This document shows, in pieces, positions 31,900 to 43,340 of a stretch of 64,000 bases of DNA. Source of the stretch: Aspidapion aeneum (taxonomy: Eukaryota > Arthropoda > Insecta > Coleoptera > Brentidae); NCBI GenBank assembly GCA_963576565.1, contig OY755039.1, positions 86,757,207-86,821,206 on the forward strand, read 5' to 3'. The notes under the pieces were generated by a model. It was not told where the DNA came from, did no database searches, and saw only the letters and a list, made by a program, of their open reading frames with translations. The number at the start of each line of letters is the position of its first letter. Within the stretch, counting starts at the first letter, position 1. Position numbers and translations under genes: made by a program.

Positions 31900-33180
31900 G
31901 GTCAATCATTGCCTACAACTATCAAATAACAACTTTTTTAGTACCGAATTTTTTTTAAGGCAATTTTATTCACAAAAAATAATTTGATTTTTTTAAAAGA
32001 AATTCCATAATAAAAATTACCTATTTTAAATTTAGCAGCAGGTATAAAATGGATACAAAATTTTAATTATAAACAAGCCAAGATTCCAACAAACTAAATT
32101 GATAAAGTTACTCATCTCATAGCAATTTTTTTACATAAGTCCCTAAGCCATTGGCTAAAGCAAAATTAAGCTGAATTTGAAGTGGTGATCGATATCCAAG
32201 TTTTTCAGCGTTATGGTTTACATCGCATTTACCCGGATTTTGAAGAAGTAATTTTTTTTAACTTTGAGGATTGCTCTCATGTGAGATTGAAATACTTTAT
32301 CAGAATGTGGTTTAAAGCTGGAGTATCAGTTTGACCTATATACCCATATTTGACCTATATATACGAAAAAAATTAAAAAACACACAAGTTTTTATTTACT
32401 TACTTCCCCTATGGATGTAAAATTATAAAAAAACTTTTATTCCTCACTTCCAGAAATGATAGAAAGCTGGAATTTGGCAAACTGACAGCAATTATAGACA
32501 AGTTCATAAAGTTCCCCACCCCCAAGGTGTTAATTAATATACATTTTATTAAAAAAAGTTGTTTTGCTTTAAGGAAAAAATCTTTTTTTTTTCTGACCCC
32601 CCCCCCCTTGCCTATGACATCAGCGGCGTCACATTGAAGGGCCAAGACGGGCCTTGGTCTTCCACTGTTTAAAACCTTATCGGCTACCAACATTGTGGCA
32701 CATTTTTCTAGGCAATATACAAAATACTGAAGCATCTTTTTTCAAAAAAATATAAAAAATCGAAGGGGTCACATTTTCAAAATTGCAATTTTTTTAGTTT
32801 ATTGTCTTGTACTAAGGTCACTGATGCGATTATTTGTCATTTTCAATTATTTTTCTTAAAGCCTCTTGTTCTTATTTCTAAACAGTAGTAAATTTTCTTT
32901 TGCAAAGTTTGTATTTTTTCAGCAAAAATCATAAACCATAGATATGTTTTAGTCAATTAAGAAGATAAAACGCCCTGTAGATTTAAGGAATCGCAAAATG
33001 TTTTCAAATTTTTTATATTGGTGTCATCGGTATCTATAAGGGAACCAAAAAAATTATTTTTATTAAAATCAAAATTGTTGAGTGCAAACGGTGGCCGGGC
33101 AAACAATTTACCCCGACTTCCCCTCTCATGTCCAGTATGACTTCGTTTTTATACTTATAAAAATTAAAAAATTTTAAACG
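31900..33180. other. AT-rich noncoding DNA
   Basis: At 32,400-32,510 it contains one unit of the minisatellite found at 61,990-62,645 (cacttccagaaatgatagaa, gaatttggcaaactgacag). A C-run lies near 32,598-32,608. The frame 32,409-32,735 is unrecognised. Confidence 0.4.
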
Positions 33181-34354
33181 TCATATACCAACCAGGGATA
33201 GATGATTTTTTTTTAGAAATTAGAGCTATGAGGGACTTTACGCCTAGAACATACAAAGTGATTGGTGATCTATGTTGAAACCAAGGACATAACGTTAAAG
33301 AAGCCAGATTCTGAGATACTCCAAAGGACGATTAGAGCCATATAGCATAGAATGCCCTACAGAATGGCAGCCTAAATAATAATAATACAAATCATGTTTT
33401 TGCACAATTTTATATACATTTTATGAATAAAATAAATTTGAAAAGTTTTCCCTGTAAAATTTAGTACCCTTTTTGTAGGGCCACCTTTTGGTGAACCTCC
33501 CTCGGCATGGTCCGAAAGTCAGCATTGATATTTTATCGACATATTTGCGGGCGTCAAAATATCCACAGGGCGCAAAAGTACCACATTACTTCTGCTTATG
33601 AAAACCATAAAATGTCTAAAATCGACTGTTGATACAAAAAAGTTTTTTTCATCACGTGCAACAACCGGGAGTTGTGTTGTTGCCTGTCTTGGAGTTTACC
33701 TTCGTAAGCGAGAGAACGACATGCTATAAACTCCGAGGCATTTTCAAAGTTTAAGAAAATTGAAAAACGGATTAAGGGTATAATACCGCAAAAGTTAAAT
33801 TTATTTTGCTGCTTGTGTGCTCTTGTAAATAAATTACAGCTACATAGTATTAGTTTAAAGTTTAGCAAGGCAAGGATAAAAGTCGCGTTAAAATAGCACA
33901 ATTAAAATACTTTCTTCACAAATAAGGAAGGTGCGATAAACAAACATTAACAACTGGGTCATCTACCGTCAATTGTGGTTATCAAAGAATACCGCCTAAT
34001 TAGCGACAACGAACCGGAAATGAGATATATTTTTTTCTAAATCCGTTGCAAATAAAGTTTGATCATTCCTTTTACACGTGTCAAAATATTACGTCACTAC
34101 TCTTAATACAGTGAGCCCTTCGACGTTTCTATGGCCTTATTGAGTCGAACTTGGCGCCATTTTACGATCACCTGAATATGGTCGATTCTTTTAACCTCAA
34201 AAACTTCACCAGCAGTTCACAATTTTTCTGGTTTATTTTTCTGTTCTTTGTTAGTGGTGTGATTTAGGTAAATTTTGGTTTTATTAGTTAATTTTCTACC
34301 ATGTTACGTTAGGTGTGATATTTTTTTCTGAAAATCTGCATTTTTTTTCAGACT

Positions 34355-34490
34355 CCATGCCTAGAACATACAGAGGATTTGTGAGCTGTAGTGAGACCAG
34401 GCATATAACGCTAAAGAAGCCAGATCCTGAGATTCTCCAATGGCCGATTAGAACCATATAGCATGGAATGCCGTAGAGAACGGCAGCCTA
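34355..34490 (+). pseudogene. Exon-like block in the tandem unit
   Basis: A pyrimidine tract ending tttttttcag is followed by a frame MPRTYRGFVSCSETRHITLK and KPDPEIL. Near-identical blocks lie at about 33,235 and 35,675 (MPRTYKGFVISGETRHITQK). MPRTYKR-type starts and DPEILQRA-type residues occur at the N-termini of insect proteins with psq/CENP-B-like DNA-binding domains, including pogo-type transposases; the resemblance is partial. All copies end in stops, so this is at most a duplicated first exon. Confidence 0.35.
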
Positions 34491-34619
34491 AATAATAATA
34501 ATACAAATCATGTTTTTGCTAGATACACAACCTAAGTCCATTGAGCCTTGTTTAATTACCTCCCTCGGTATGGTAAGGAAGTCAGCATCGATATTTTATC
34601 GACAGAGATTACATTACAG

Positions 34620-35066
34620 TTTTACAGAGATTTCAAAATAAAGTATTAAGAAACATTGTGAATGCACCTTGGTATGTTCGAAATAGTGACCTTCATCGAG
34701 ATCTAAAAATCGAAACTGTAGCAGAGACTATAAAAAAGTACGCAAAAAGCCATGAAGATAGACTTCATCGGCATGTGAATGTGGAAGCAATTCAGCTTCT
34801 AGACAATACTATGCTAGTTCGAAGACTAAAAAGAGTGAAGCGTTTGAGCTAGTAAACTAAGTGAATTATATAAAACAAAAGAATGCTACAAACACAACAC
34901 AATTGTGAGTTACAGACTAAACAAAGCGTTCTCCCCGCTGTTTAGTGAACCCCAAGTTTAAATCTGACTTTTCTAGTAAATTAAGTTAAAACAAAATTGC
35001 TAATTGGTCTTATTAACTAGATTGTAATACAATAAACACAGTGTGTTTAACAAATAAAAAACAAAA
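34620..35066 (+). pseudogene. 5'-truncated Jockey copy inside tandem unit 2
   Basis: Nearly identical to 16,342-16,785: acagagatttcaaaataaag through ctagacaatactatgctagt, then the 3' UTR and an A-rich tail. It encodes only the last 65 or so ORF2 residues (PWYVRNSDLHRDLKIETVAE). The high identity shows it is recent. Comparison with units 1 and 3 shows about 155 bp of the unit missing at the insertion point. Confidence 0.9.
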
Positions 35067-36119
35067 AAACCTTCGTAAGCGAGCGAACGACAAGCTATAA
35101 TACGAGGCTTTTTCAAAGTTTAAGAAAATTGAAAAACGGATTAAATAAATAAATTACAGCTACATAGTATTAGTTTAAAGTTTAGCAAGACAAGGATAAC
35201 AGTCGCGTTAAAATAGCACTTAAAATACTTTCCTCACATGTAAGGAAGGTCCGATAAACAAACAGGAACGTCTGGGTCATCTACCGTCAATTGTGGTTAT
35301 CAAAGACTACCGCCTAATTAGAGAGACAACGAACCGGAAATGAGATATATTTTTTTCTAAATCCGTTGCAAATAAAGTTTGATCATTCCTTTTACACGTG
35401 TTAAAATATTACGTCACTACTCTTAATACAGTGAGCCCTTCGACGTTTCTATGCCCTTATTGAGTCGAACTTGGTGCCATTTTACGATCACATATGAATA
35501 TGGTCGATTCTTCTAACCTCAAAAACTTCACCAGCAGTTGACATTTTTTTGGTTTATTTTTCCGTCCTTTTTTAGTGGTGTGATTTAAGTAAATTTTGGT
35601 TTTATCAGTTAATTTTCTACCATGTTACGTTGGGTGCGATTTTTTTTTCTGGAAATCTGCATTTTTTTTTAGACTTCATGCCTAGAACATACAAAGGATT
35701 TGTGATCAGTGGTGAGACCAGGCATATAACGCAAAAGAAGCCAGATCCTGAGATACTCCAAAGGGCGATGGGAGCCATATAGCATGGAATGCCGTAAAGA
35801 ACGGCAGCCTATATAATAATACAAATCATGTTTTTGCTATATATACACAACCTAAGTGCATTGAGCCTTGTTTAATTACCTCCCTCGGCATGGTAAGGAA
35901 GTCAGCATCGATATTTCATCGACATAGTTGAGGGCGTCAAAATAACCAAAGGGCGCAAAAGTACCACTTTACCTCCGCTTATGGAAACTATAAATTGTCT
36001 TAAAACGACCGTTGATACAAAAAAGTTTTTTTCATCACATGCAACAACCAGGAGTCTTGTTGTTGCCTGTCTTGGAGTTTACCATCGTAAATGAGCGAAC
36101 GACATAACATAGCATTCAT

Positions 36120-36615
36120 ACCAACTACAAATAAGAATAGAAAGACTTTAATCAGGAATATATATAGTTTTAAGGGAGAGATATCAGGATAGAGGACCTT
36201 TGCAAATTCCTGTACGGTTTAATTTTAAACAATTAAGTGAACTACGAATAATTTATTCGATTCGGCCCGTGGCAGCAAGCTAAACTCGAAGCTGAATGAA
36301 TAGCTAATTGCATTATCAGATAATTTATAGCTAGCTTTAACCGGCTAGAGAGAGTTGGCCTCTTTTTCCGCCGCGCCCGCCCCGCACACCACTTGAAATA
36401 ACTCCAGCATTAAATTTTAAAAGTTTTAATGCTTTCTAAAAGGCTCTTTCTACAGAGCTTAGAGATGATGGTATAAAGTAGCCGCCTATTTGGAGGTTCA
36501 CGGCTCTGTCCGATTATAATAAACGTTATTTCCGCAAAAAGATTGCCTACTCAAAATAAAATTCAAAACAGTTTTTTTATATCCTCACGTTTTAAATAAC
36601 TTAACTCAAATATTC
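36120..36615. other. No recognisable gene
   Basis: Mixed sequence with a CpG-rich patch near 36,370 (ccgcgcccgccccgcacacc). No repeat or frame recognised. Confidence 0.3.
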
Positions 36616-36619
36616 GCAA

Positions 36620-36901
36620 TAGAGACTTATTGGAATAAAACCTGACTTTATTTCAGAGTCGACTTTATTCTGACACATTTGCACAGAAAACGAACAGCTG
36701 GCCTCTCAAAATTGACATATTAAAGCCAAATTTAATAATACAGACCCTAACTTTCATTTAATAAATACCGACACTAATAAATCCGGTTTTTAAATACACA
36801 AAGGCCGAATTTTGAAAGAGAGCAGCTGCTTTTTATATGTAAATGTGTCACCATAGGGTCGATTTTAAAATAAGGTCAGGTTTTATTCCAATAAGTCCCT
36901 A
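36620..36901. mobile_element. MITE of about 280 bp with about 80-bp TIRs
   Basis: The left end tagagacttattggaataaa and right end ttattccaataagtcccta are inverted, with pairing continuing through acctgac..ttat, gacacattt and cagctg. It is flanked by, or ends in, TA on each side. No ORF. Probably Tc1/mariner-type; superfamily not certain. Confidence 0.75.
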
Positions 36902-36904
36902 TTA

Positions 36905-38880
36905 AGTCATAGTGCAAGCGCTGTAGGTACTTAGTTGAGTATGCAAAATATGAGGACCGCAGTTTGACAATGGATTCTAGCTGAGAATAGGTCACAGAAT
37001 AACGATCTGGATATTGCCAAGCCAGGTTTTGGTCCAATTTTTTTTATCCCTCCTGCTCTTATAGTCGTGCTCGAATTTCTAAAAATTTAACTAAGTTGAC
37101 GCCCCAAAGCCACAATGACAGAGAAATAAATGAAAAATGTGTAAAACCAAACCTTAACATAAAATTATATTAGTTTTTTAAATTTTAGCTGCAAAAATCC
37201 ACAAATACCTTCAGACCCCCCAAAACCTGAGATTTTTAGGTTTTCTTCAAATTTTCTTAAAAAGTAAGCTTCATAAGGAAAAATAACTTTTTACCTTTAT
37301 TATAGACAATAAAATTTTCTTTTCAACGATGTATAAGTCAGTGGGGTACAACCAATGACAAACTCTCCAGCGGCGTCCATTTATTGAGGTAATGTACAAA
37401 AATGAAAAAAAGAAACATGTTTATTACATGTTTTACCCGATTTTCTTAAAAGCTGATCTCTCTATCAAAAATTATGTTTTATAGTCGATTGTAGACAATG
37501 AAATTTCCTTTTAAATAATGTATAATAAGGTAAGATTAGTTTTAGCCATCTTTAAAACACTTGAAGTGTTGTAGTCTTAAACTAGTGAACTTTTATAACT
37601 TCCTTTCGCGTCATTTTTAAATTAAAAATGTTATTTAAAAAAAACGTGACAAAAAAAGACGCAGACTTAATCTAGTGCCTTTTTGTTTGAAAGTGTGAAT
37701 TTGGCACATGAAATTAACGAGCGTAAAAAAACGTTATATACACAGCACCAGCAAAAAGTACATTTTTATAGCTTGACTTCTCATTGTTAATAAGTTAGCT
37801 TTAAGCATGTAGATTTAACAAAATAAATATTACGTGATATGAGGTTGTTTTCTAGTAAAAAATAGTTTTGGTTTTTTGTTCACGTTAATTTAACGTTGAT
37901 GTGATTTTTGTGCTATGTGGAATCGTGTCAGTCCCGCTAAATCGGGACTAATGGTCACGTTACCTAACCTAACCCAACCCACCCAAAATAGCTTACACAC
38001 CTTATTTTGATAAGACAAGTAAAAAAAAATTGAATATATAATTTTCTATAATTAAACTTCTTCTGAACAGGCAATCTAAAAGGTTCACACAACAATAATA
38101 AAAGAAACAATGTAATTACAACAGAAGAATCTAATTTGAATTAAACATATTATTGAAATCAAAGATATAACTTAAATTTAACTCGAAAAGGCCTGGTCAC
38201 CCTAATTAAAAAACCTTATGTTAGTTTCTTCAATAAATGATTTTAGGCTTACATAACCTTACGTTCTAAAGCTTCTATCCATAAACTGTGACAAAAAAGC
38301 TTGTCGTAGAGTATTTATAGGCAGAGAAAACTGCCTATTCTATAAAAGGCTTTTTCTAGTGCTTTTGAAAAAACCAACAAAAGAGCTACCATAGAATGGC
38401 GTGAAACTAGAAGTATAAAGCAAAATGAACGGAGACACACAAGAGAGTGAAAAGATCGCAACCCCTGACAAGATGACACTCTTGTTACATACTTCAGATA
38501 CTTGCGGGTCGGACTTTAGAATTTTCGTTTGGGCGTCAAAAATGATCTAATGTTTAAAAAAATATAATATGTTACATCCCAAAATAATATTATTTAAATT
38601 AGGGCAATATCGGCAACGTTTCAAAACAATTGGGTGACACAATCAAACACAATATCTCCTAAACTATTTATTCAGACCCTAGACGATGTTTTTAAAAAAA
38701 GATTGGGAAAAACTAAGCATAAAAGTAAGTGGAAAATACATGAAATACCTAAAATGCTGATGATATGCTGAAAAACATTTCATGTAAAAAAAAAGCCAAG
38801 TATAGTAGTTGTGGTATTCCGTAAAAAAATTGAGATGAAAGTAAAGTCAATTTCTGTTATACAAATTTCAAAACGAATGG
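36905..38880. other. AT-rich noncoding region with small repeats
   Basis: A tandem pair of about 190-bp period lies at about 37,250-37,335 and 37,440-37,530 (tagacaataaaattttcttt and tagacaatgaaatttccttt). 37,770-37,930 is the inverted partner of 500-640. A short hairpin gtcccgctaaatcgggac is at about 37,930. 37,959-37,985 is (CCTAAC)n-like. No gene seen. Confidence 0.4.
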
Positions 38881-38889
38881 TTTTTACAC

Positions 38890-39350
38890 GTAAATAATTA
38901 CAAGCCGGCAGCACCGCGCGGGACAAGATTTCAATTTCACCCGTTTTTTAGCGGTGTATGGGTAGCTGTTCTCGCGCAGGGGCGGGAGGAATGTTTTAGT
39001 TGATGTCGGCCATATTCATCGTGCGAAAACGTTCGTTGCCCTTCCTACGCGTTGCCAGTTCTATCCTTAGTGAAGACGTATGAGTTGGTTTTAATTTGGG
39101 GTAGGTCAGTAGTTAAAAGCCTTGCCGGTCGCGTGTCCATCGTTTGTTTTTGTTTTTGTTTATTTTTAAAATGGAAATAAATACAGTCGATTATATAATT
39201 GACTGTGCAAATTTAAATACATTGACATATGAACTTCGATTACAAATAAAGTCTTTAGGGCCACATAGTAATAAAAAATTATACGATGCTGAAAACTGGT
39301 TGAGCCGTTGTCTTTATTTGTCCCATTATGAACAATCTTCGTAGTGATCC
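38890..39350 (+). CDS. Possible promoter and short ORF of unknown function
   Basis: A CpG-rich segment (38,900-39,130) precedes a 58-residue frame starting at the internal ATG in ttaaaatggaaataaat (39,170), reading MEINTVDYIIDCANLNTLTY, then LRLQIKSLG, and ending at 39,344. The start context is favourable. It does not match a family I can name. The hAT-type end at 39,376 lies 30 bp downstream and could have interrupted a longer exon. It could also belong to that transposon. I cannot tell a real first exon from a chance frame. Confidence 0.25.
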
Positions 39351-39375
39351 TGCGTGGGTGGCAAAGGGAATGTGT

Positions 39376-39995
39376 GCAGTGGCGGATCCAGGGGGGGGCA
39401 CTAGGGGCACTTGCCCCCCCCGAGAATTTTTTGAATATACAAAAAATGAGTAAAAAGTAAGGTTTTTGCTAATAAAAATTCAAAATTTTTGCTTGCGGCG
39501 CATGAAAGTGTCGAGTGTTATTATCATCGAAATTACAACCACTTTTAAATTATCCTGAATTTGTAGTCGTTTTTTACCAACAGAGAATGTCACCTAAAGT
39601 GCCGAGAAGCACCTCTGGATTTGCCCTTGAATGTGTGATATCAAGCACTTTAGTGAAAAGTTATAGACGCAAAGTAAGTGCTACTTATTTAAATAACCAC
39701 ATAGAATTTTCTATGCTAGGCAAGACTGATATTAGGTGCCAATTGAATAGTGCCCATATGCAAAACATTACCGAACATAACGAAAATGTGGCAAAAAATA
39801 GACATATATTTAGTAGGTTAATAGACTGTTTAAAAATCTGTGGGATTTTTGAGGTTGCTCTACGGGGTCTGATGAGTCTGAAACTGGTGCTAATCCGAGC
39901 ACTTTGTGCATGTAAAAGAAGGGCGAATAGACTTTATCTAAAAACAAATAAACTAAAAACTACACCAAGTAGCTGCTTGTTTGTAAAATGCTAAA
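39376..39995 (+). pseudogene. hAT-like element end and ZMYM1-type transposase relic
   Basis: It begins with CAGTGGCGGATCCAGG, a common hAT terminus, continuing into a G-run/C-run hairpin (39,391-39,421). At about 39,760-39,900 frames read HNENVAKNRHIFSRLIDCLK, then ICGIFEVALRG and SDESETGANP. This pattern (N...N...L..LIDC..FCG..ELALRGHDE) is typical of hAT-related transposases of the ZMYM1/TTF type. The frame shifts at about 39,867. The catalytic region and the other end are missing, so this is a truncated relic. Confidence 0.75.
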
Positions 39996-39999
39996 ATAA

Positions 40000-40495
40000 A
40001 ATTGTTTAGGAAAGTTTTTTATCTCCTTTTTCATGCAATATAAATTTCTGCCCCTCTATTTAATAACGTCACCAGCCGACACTTCTGCTATGGTACTGTC
40101 GCAATTTAGAATTGATTGGAAGCTGAAGATTTACTCCCCGACATTAAAATCAATATGTCCAAGAGCTAGCAGCTCTCTACTTGCGCGCTGTCAAAGTTGG
40201 ATGACAGTTACTCTCTAAAATGTGTCAATTTACGAGGAATACTCTCAATATCGGAATATTACTCTCAAAGGGATACGCGACTTAAAATAAACCAACGCCC
40301 AAATAATTTTCGGTGTAACGTTCGAAGTCAGAATGAGTGCTCCTACTTTTGTCCACATTGTTTCCCGCCTCTTCGATATTATGGAACGGTCGAGGTTTGT
40401 TACATGAAGAGGTTGGGTCACAGTATATTGTATCTGGATCGGTAGTACATATGCTCTTCCGTTTAGGCATCGAACATATAACATCTACACTATCA
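40000..40495. other. Unassigned frames on both strands
   Basis: Frames 40,033-40,218, 40,197-40,445 and antisense 40,245-40,500 overlap and show no recognised motif. The C..C and H-C spacing (CSYFCPHCF) in the 40,197 frame is suggestive of a zinc-binding scrap but too short to call. Confidence 0.25.
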
Positions 40496-40501
40496 CTCAT
40501 A

Positions 40502-41725
40502 TGTAGAGCAACTTAAAAAAATAAATAATTTTCTCTTTGTTCGCTCTTTGTAATTTAATTTGTTTTGAAGAGAGATATTAGAATGATGAAACACTTTTAA
40601 TGAATACAAAATGTTTAATTTGCAACTGCCTATAAACCTAATACTTAAAGATATTGGAAAATGTGTGGTCCAAAAGTAGAGCAACCAAGATTTTTTTTTT
40701 TTAAATAAAACTGTAAATATTTTTAATATCTAGTAGAATAACCTTTGCTCTTGATGACTGTTTGACATCTCGTCTTCATTGATATTATAAGGTTTTCAAT
40801 GTAGTCTTCAAAAATTGAATTCCAAACTCTTTGAATATCTTCATACAATTTGTTCATATTTGATAGCTTTTTCGTGTGAATTCTTCTATCAATTTCACCC
40901 CATAGATTCTCTATCGGGTTTAAATCAGGGCTTTGAGCTGGCCATACCATAAAATTGACTTTATTATTTACCAACCAGTCTTTAACCAACTTTGATGTGT
41001 GCTTTGGGTCATTGTCATGTTGAAAAACCCATCTTAAGCTCATGTTATCCTCTGCCCAAGGTAACATATGGTTTTCTAATATATTCTGATTAACAAAGCG
41101 ATCCATTATTCCATCAATTTTTATGAGCGGACCCATGCCAAACCCTCCAAAACAACCCAAAACCATTATACCACCACCGCCATGTTTAATAGTTGGTACT
41201 TCGGGTTAAACCTTTCATTTATTGGTCTTGTTACCTAGTAAATACCGTCTGATCTAAACAATTTAAAACGACTTTCGTCTGAAAATAGCACTGTTTTCCA
41301 CTGTTGCAAATTTCAATATTGCTTCACGGATCACCTAACAAAGGTGATCCGTGATTGCTTGCTCTGTTTTTTTCTAGAAATAAAGGGTTTTTTCGCCGAT
41401 GTTCTTCTATATAGACCAGCTTCCTTTGGCCTACGTTTTTTGGTGCTGACAAATATTGAAACCCCTCCTAGGTGTTATTTAATGCGAGAGGCTTTAATGA
41501 ATGGATCTTCAATTACCAGCCTTTTTATATTTCTATCAAGTACAGCATCAGTTTTTCTCCTTCTGCCACTTTTGGGTATTCCTTCCGAAGTGCCTCGTTT
41601 GTTATAATTAGAACAATTGATTTGTTCAAGTTTAGAATCTTTAAACTTTAAAATACACTACAACCAGACTGAAAAGCGCGAACACAAATGATACAAAATT
41701 AAATATTAAATTTGGTTGCTCTACA
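40502..41725 (-). mobile_element. Tc1-like transposon with degenerate transposase
   Basis: Ends TGTAGAGCAAC and GTTGCTCTACA are inverted and bordered by TA (40,500-40,501 and 41,726-41,727). On the minus strand, from about 41,640 down, the frames give a helix-turn-helix block (GIPKSGRRRKTDAVLDR), EDPFIKASRI, AGLYRRTSAKKPFISRKK, then LFSDESRFKLFRSDG holding the first catalytic aspartate. The open frame 41,166-40,723 then gives WVFQHDNDPKHTS and SPDLNPIENLWG. Aspartate to glutamate spacing is 34 residues (DD34E). Frameshifts near 41,340 and 41,230 and a stop near 41,470 inactivate it. All three catalytic residues can be read. Confidence 0.9.
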
Positions 41726-41894
41726 TATGACCTACCCAAAAACCAAAAAAATTATCAGTAAAGAATGCAGTCTCACAAAATGAACAAAAACCTTATCATA
41801 TGTTTTTGTGTCGAGAGCCACAACTTATTTATATATAAATTCCTAAATACTATTTCCTAAAATGGGTTCTTTTAAATTTTTTAAAAAGTTGCTC

Positions 41895-42305
41895 TACAGG
41901 ATATTTTTTTTAAATGTTGTATTGTCATCGGACCACTATGTGAATACCAAATTTCATCCAAATCGGATAATGGGAAGTGTGTCAAAAACTCATTTTTCTA
42001 TGAAAGGGGGTGGGGGTAGAGGTGGGACGATATTTTTTTCTTAATATTGTATTGTCATCAGATCACTATATGTATACCAAATTTCATCCAAATCGGATAA
42101 CGGGATGTGTGTCAAAAACAAATTTTTCTATGGAAGGGGGTGGGGGTAGGGGTGGGAGGATATTTTTTTCTTAATGTTGTATTGTCATGGGACCACTACG
42201 TGTGTACCAAATTTCATCCAAATCGGATAATGGGAAGTGTGTCAAAAACGCTTCACAAGATTTGATAGATAGTTAGAGAACATCTGAAGCTAAATAAAAG
42301 CTTGT
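41895..42305. repeat. 128-bp G4-bearing array, copy 2 (inverted, about 3 units)
   Basis: Units read aaatttcatccaaatcggat, aatgggaagtgtgtcaaaaa and a G-rich box of gggggtgggggtaggggtgg type on this strand, the reverse complement of 7,384-8,030. The array ends with agatagttagagaacatctg and aagctaaataaaagcttgtg, the same flank as the other two loci. The far side is cut off just past the Tc1-like element. Confidence 0.85.
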
Positions 42306-42397
42306 GAAAAATTTCGTAAAGGATTTTTTAAAGATGTTTTTATATAAATAATATATTTTATTTTTCATCTACACATTTTATAAAAAAAAAATTTAGT

Positions 42398-42502
42398 CCG
42401 GCGCCGAGTTGGCCGGCGCCCAGTTGGCGGCGCCGAGTTGGCCCAACACCCAGTTGGCAGCGCCCAGTTGGCGGCGCCGAGTTGGCGGCGCCCAGTTGTC
42501 CT
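42398..42502. repeat. GC-rich minisatellite, 14-16-bp unit, about seven copies
   Basis: Alternating cggcgccgagttgg and cggcgcccagttgg, with one variant cccaacacccagttgg. The palindrome GGCGCC recurs. This is sharply GC-rich in AT-rich surroundings. It does not preserve a frame because unit lengths vary. Confidence 0.85.
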
Positions 42503-42769
42503 AGACCGTGTCAAAATAACATAAAAAATTATGTTGTTTCTATAATAACTTAGTTTGAATTAAAGCAACTATCCCATAATTTTTCCAAAATATATGTAAT
42601 TGGTTTCAAAAAAATATCTCAATAAATTATAAAAATAAAGGATAATTAAATTTTTAGAACATTGATGAAAATTTAACATTTCAAAACTTTATTTATAAAC
42701 TAATTAGAAAATTAAGTTAAGGATGTTATTGTGTACAAATTATTACAAATTTATTAGGTATTCCTTTCT

Positions 42770-43165
42770 GGGGTACATTACACATAAACACAAAAACATT
42801 TTAATAACGTCAAAATAATGTATAAGTTAAAAACATAACGTTAGGTTGGATGATAGTTCTAACGTCATATTCATAGTAAAAAAGAAGCATAATAACTTGT
42901 TTCCTGACGTTAGAAAACCAATCTTATGTTTTTATAACGTTTTTTTAAAGTGTTTTCCGAACGTTAAAAAAATATTGATTTTTAACAGTGAAAAATAAAT
43001 GTTTTTTTAACAATGAAAAAAATATATTTTTTTCAAATATCTCTAAAAATAAGGTAACATCAATAATGTAAATCAAATTCTTCTATTTTGGAAACGCAGG
43101 GCAGCAACAGTCCGTTGAGGTTTTCGTGAACTCGACACTTAGTAAAGGCAATTCGGCCCGGTTCG
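42770..43165. repeat. Dispersed direct repeat with 'aacgtt' words, copy 1
   Basis: acaaaaacattttaataacg, aaacataacgttaggttgga, tctattttggaaacgcaggg and gaggttttcgtgaactcgac recur in the same order and orientation at 49,075-49,500. Similar words appear in the opposite sense at 43,800-44,090 (aatgttagtgaaattatg), so this may be one end of a longer element. No ORF. Confidence 0.7.
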
Positions 43166-43199
43166 GTTCGGTTCATATATGTAAACAATAATTTTGTAG

Positions 43200-43340
43200 T
43201 ATGTGCCTCGCTACGAGGCCAAACAATTCATGCTTAAGTGAATACAAGGCAAACAATTTCAAGGCGCGTATTCACTTTAGCATGAATGCAAACGAAGCAT
43301 TCGTTTGGTCCCGCTGCGAGGCTTGCGAAGTAGCAGTTTG
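43200..43340. repeat. Small foldback repeat
   Basis: gcctcgctacgaggccaaac and attcatgcttaagtgaatac are answered in reverse by gtattcactttagcatgaat and gtttggtcccgctgcgaggc. The symmetry is complete enough for a hairpin of about 130 bp. No target duplication was recognised. Confidence 0.65.

Larger units (their letters stand above)
33180..36115. repeat. Tandem array of a 1.1-1.3-kb unit, about 2.6 copies
   Basis: The landmark cctagaacatacaaagg (or close variants) occurs at about 33,241, 34,360 and 35,681. The segment ttgatcattccttttacacg occurs at about 34,060 and 35,380; cttcgtaagcgag occurs near 33,702 and 35,070. Units differ by scattered substitutions, so the duplication is not recent. 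Unit 2 is interrupted by a Jockey fragment. Each unit carries a T-rich tract ending in ag followed by an exon-like block. Confidence 0.82.

Noticed and set aside
37955..37990. Telomere-like (CCTAA)n stretch
   Set aside because: Only a few degenerate repeats (cctaacctaacccaaccc); too short to be a telomere or interstitial telomeric array.
39391..39421. G-run/C-run as a transcription terminator
   Set aside because: It is part of a CAGTGGCGGATCC-type hAT end, a known hAT terminal structure.
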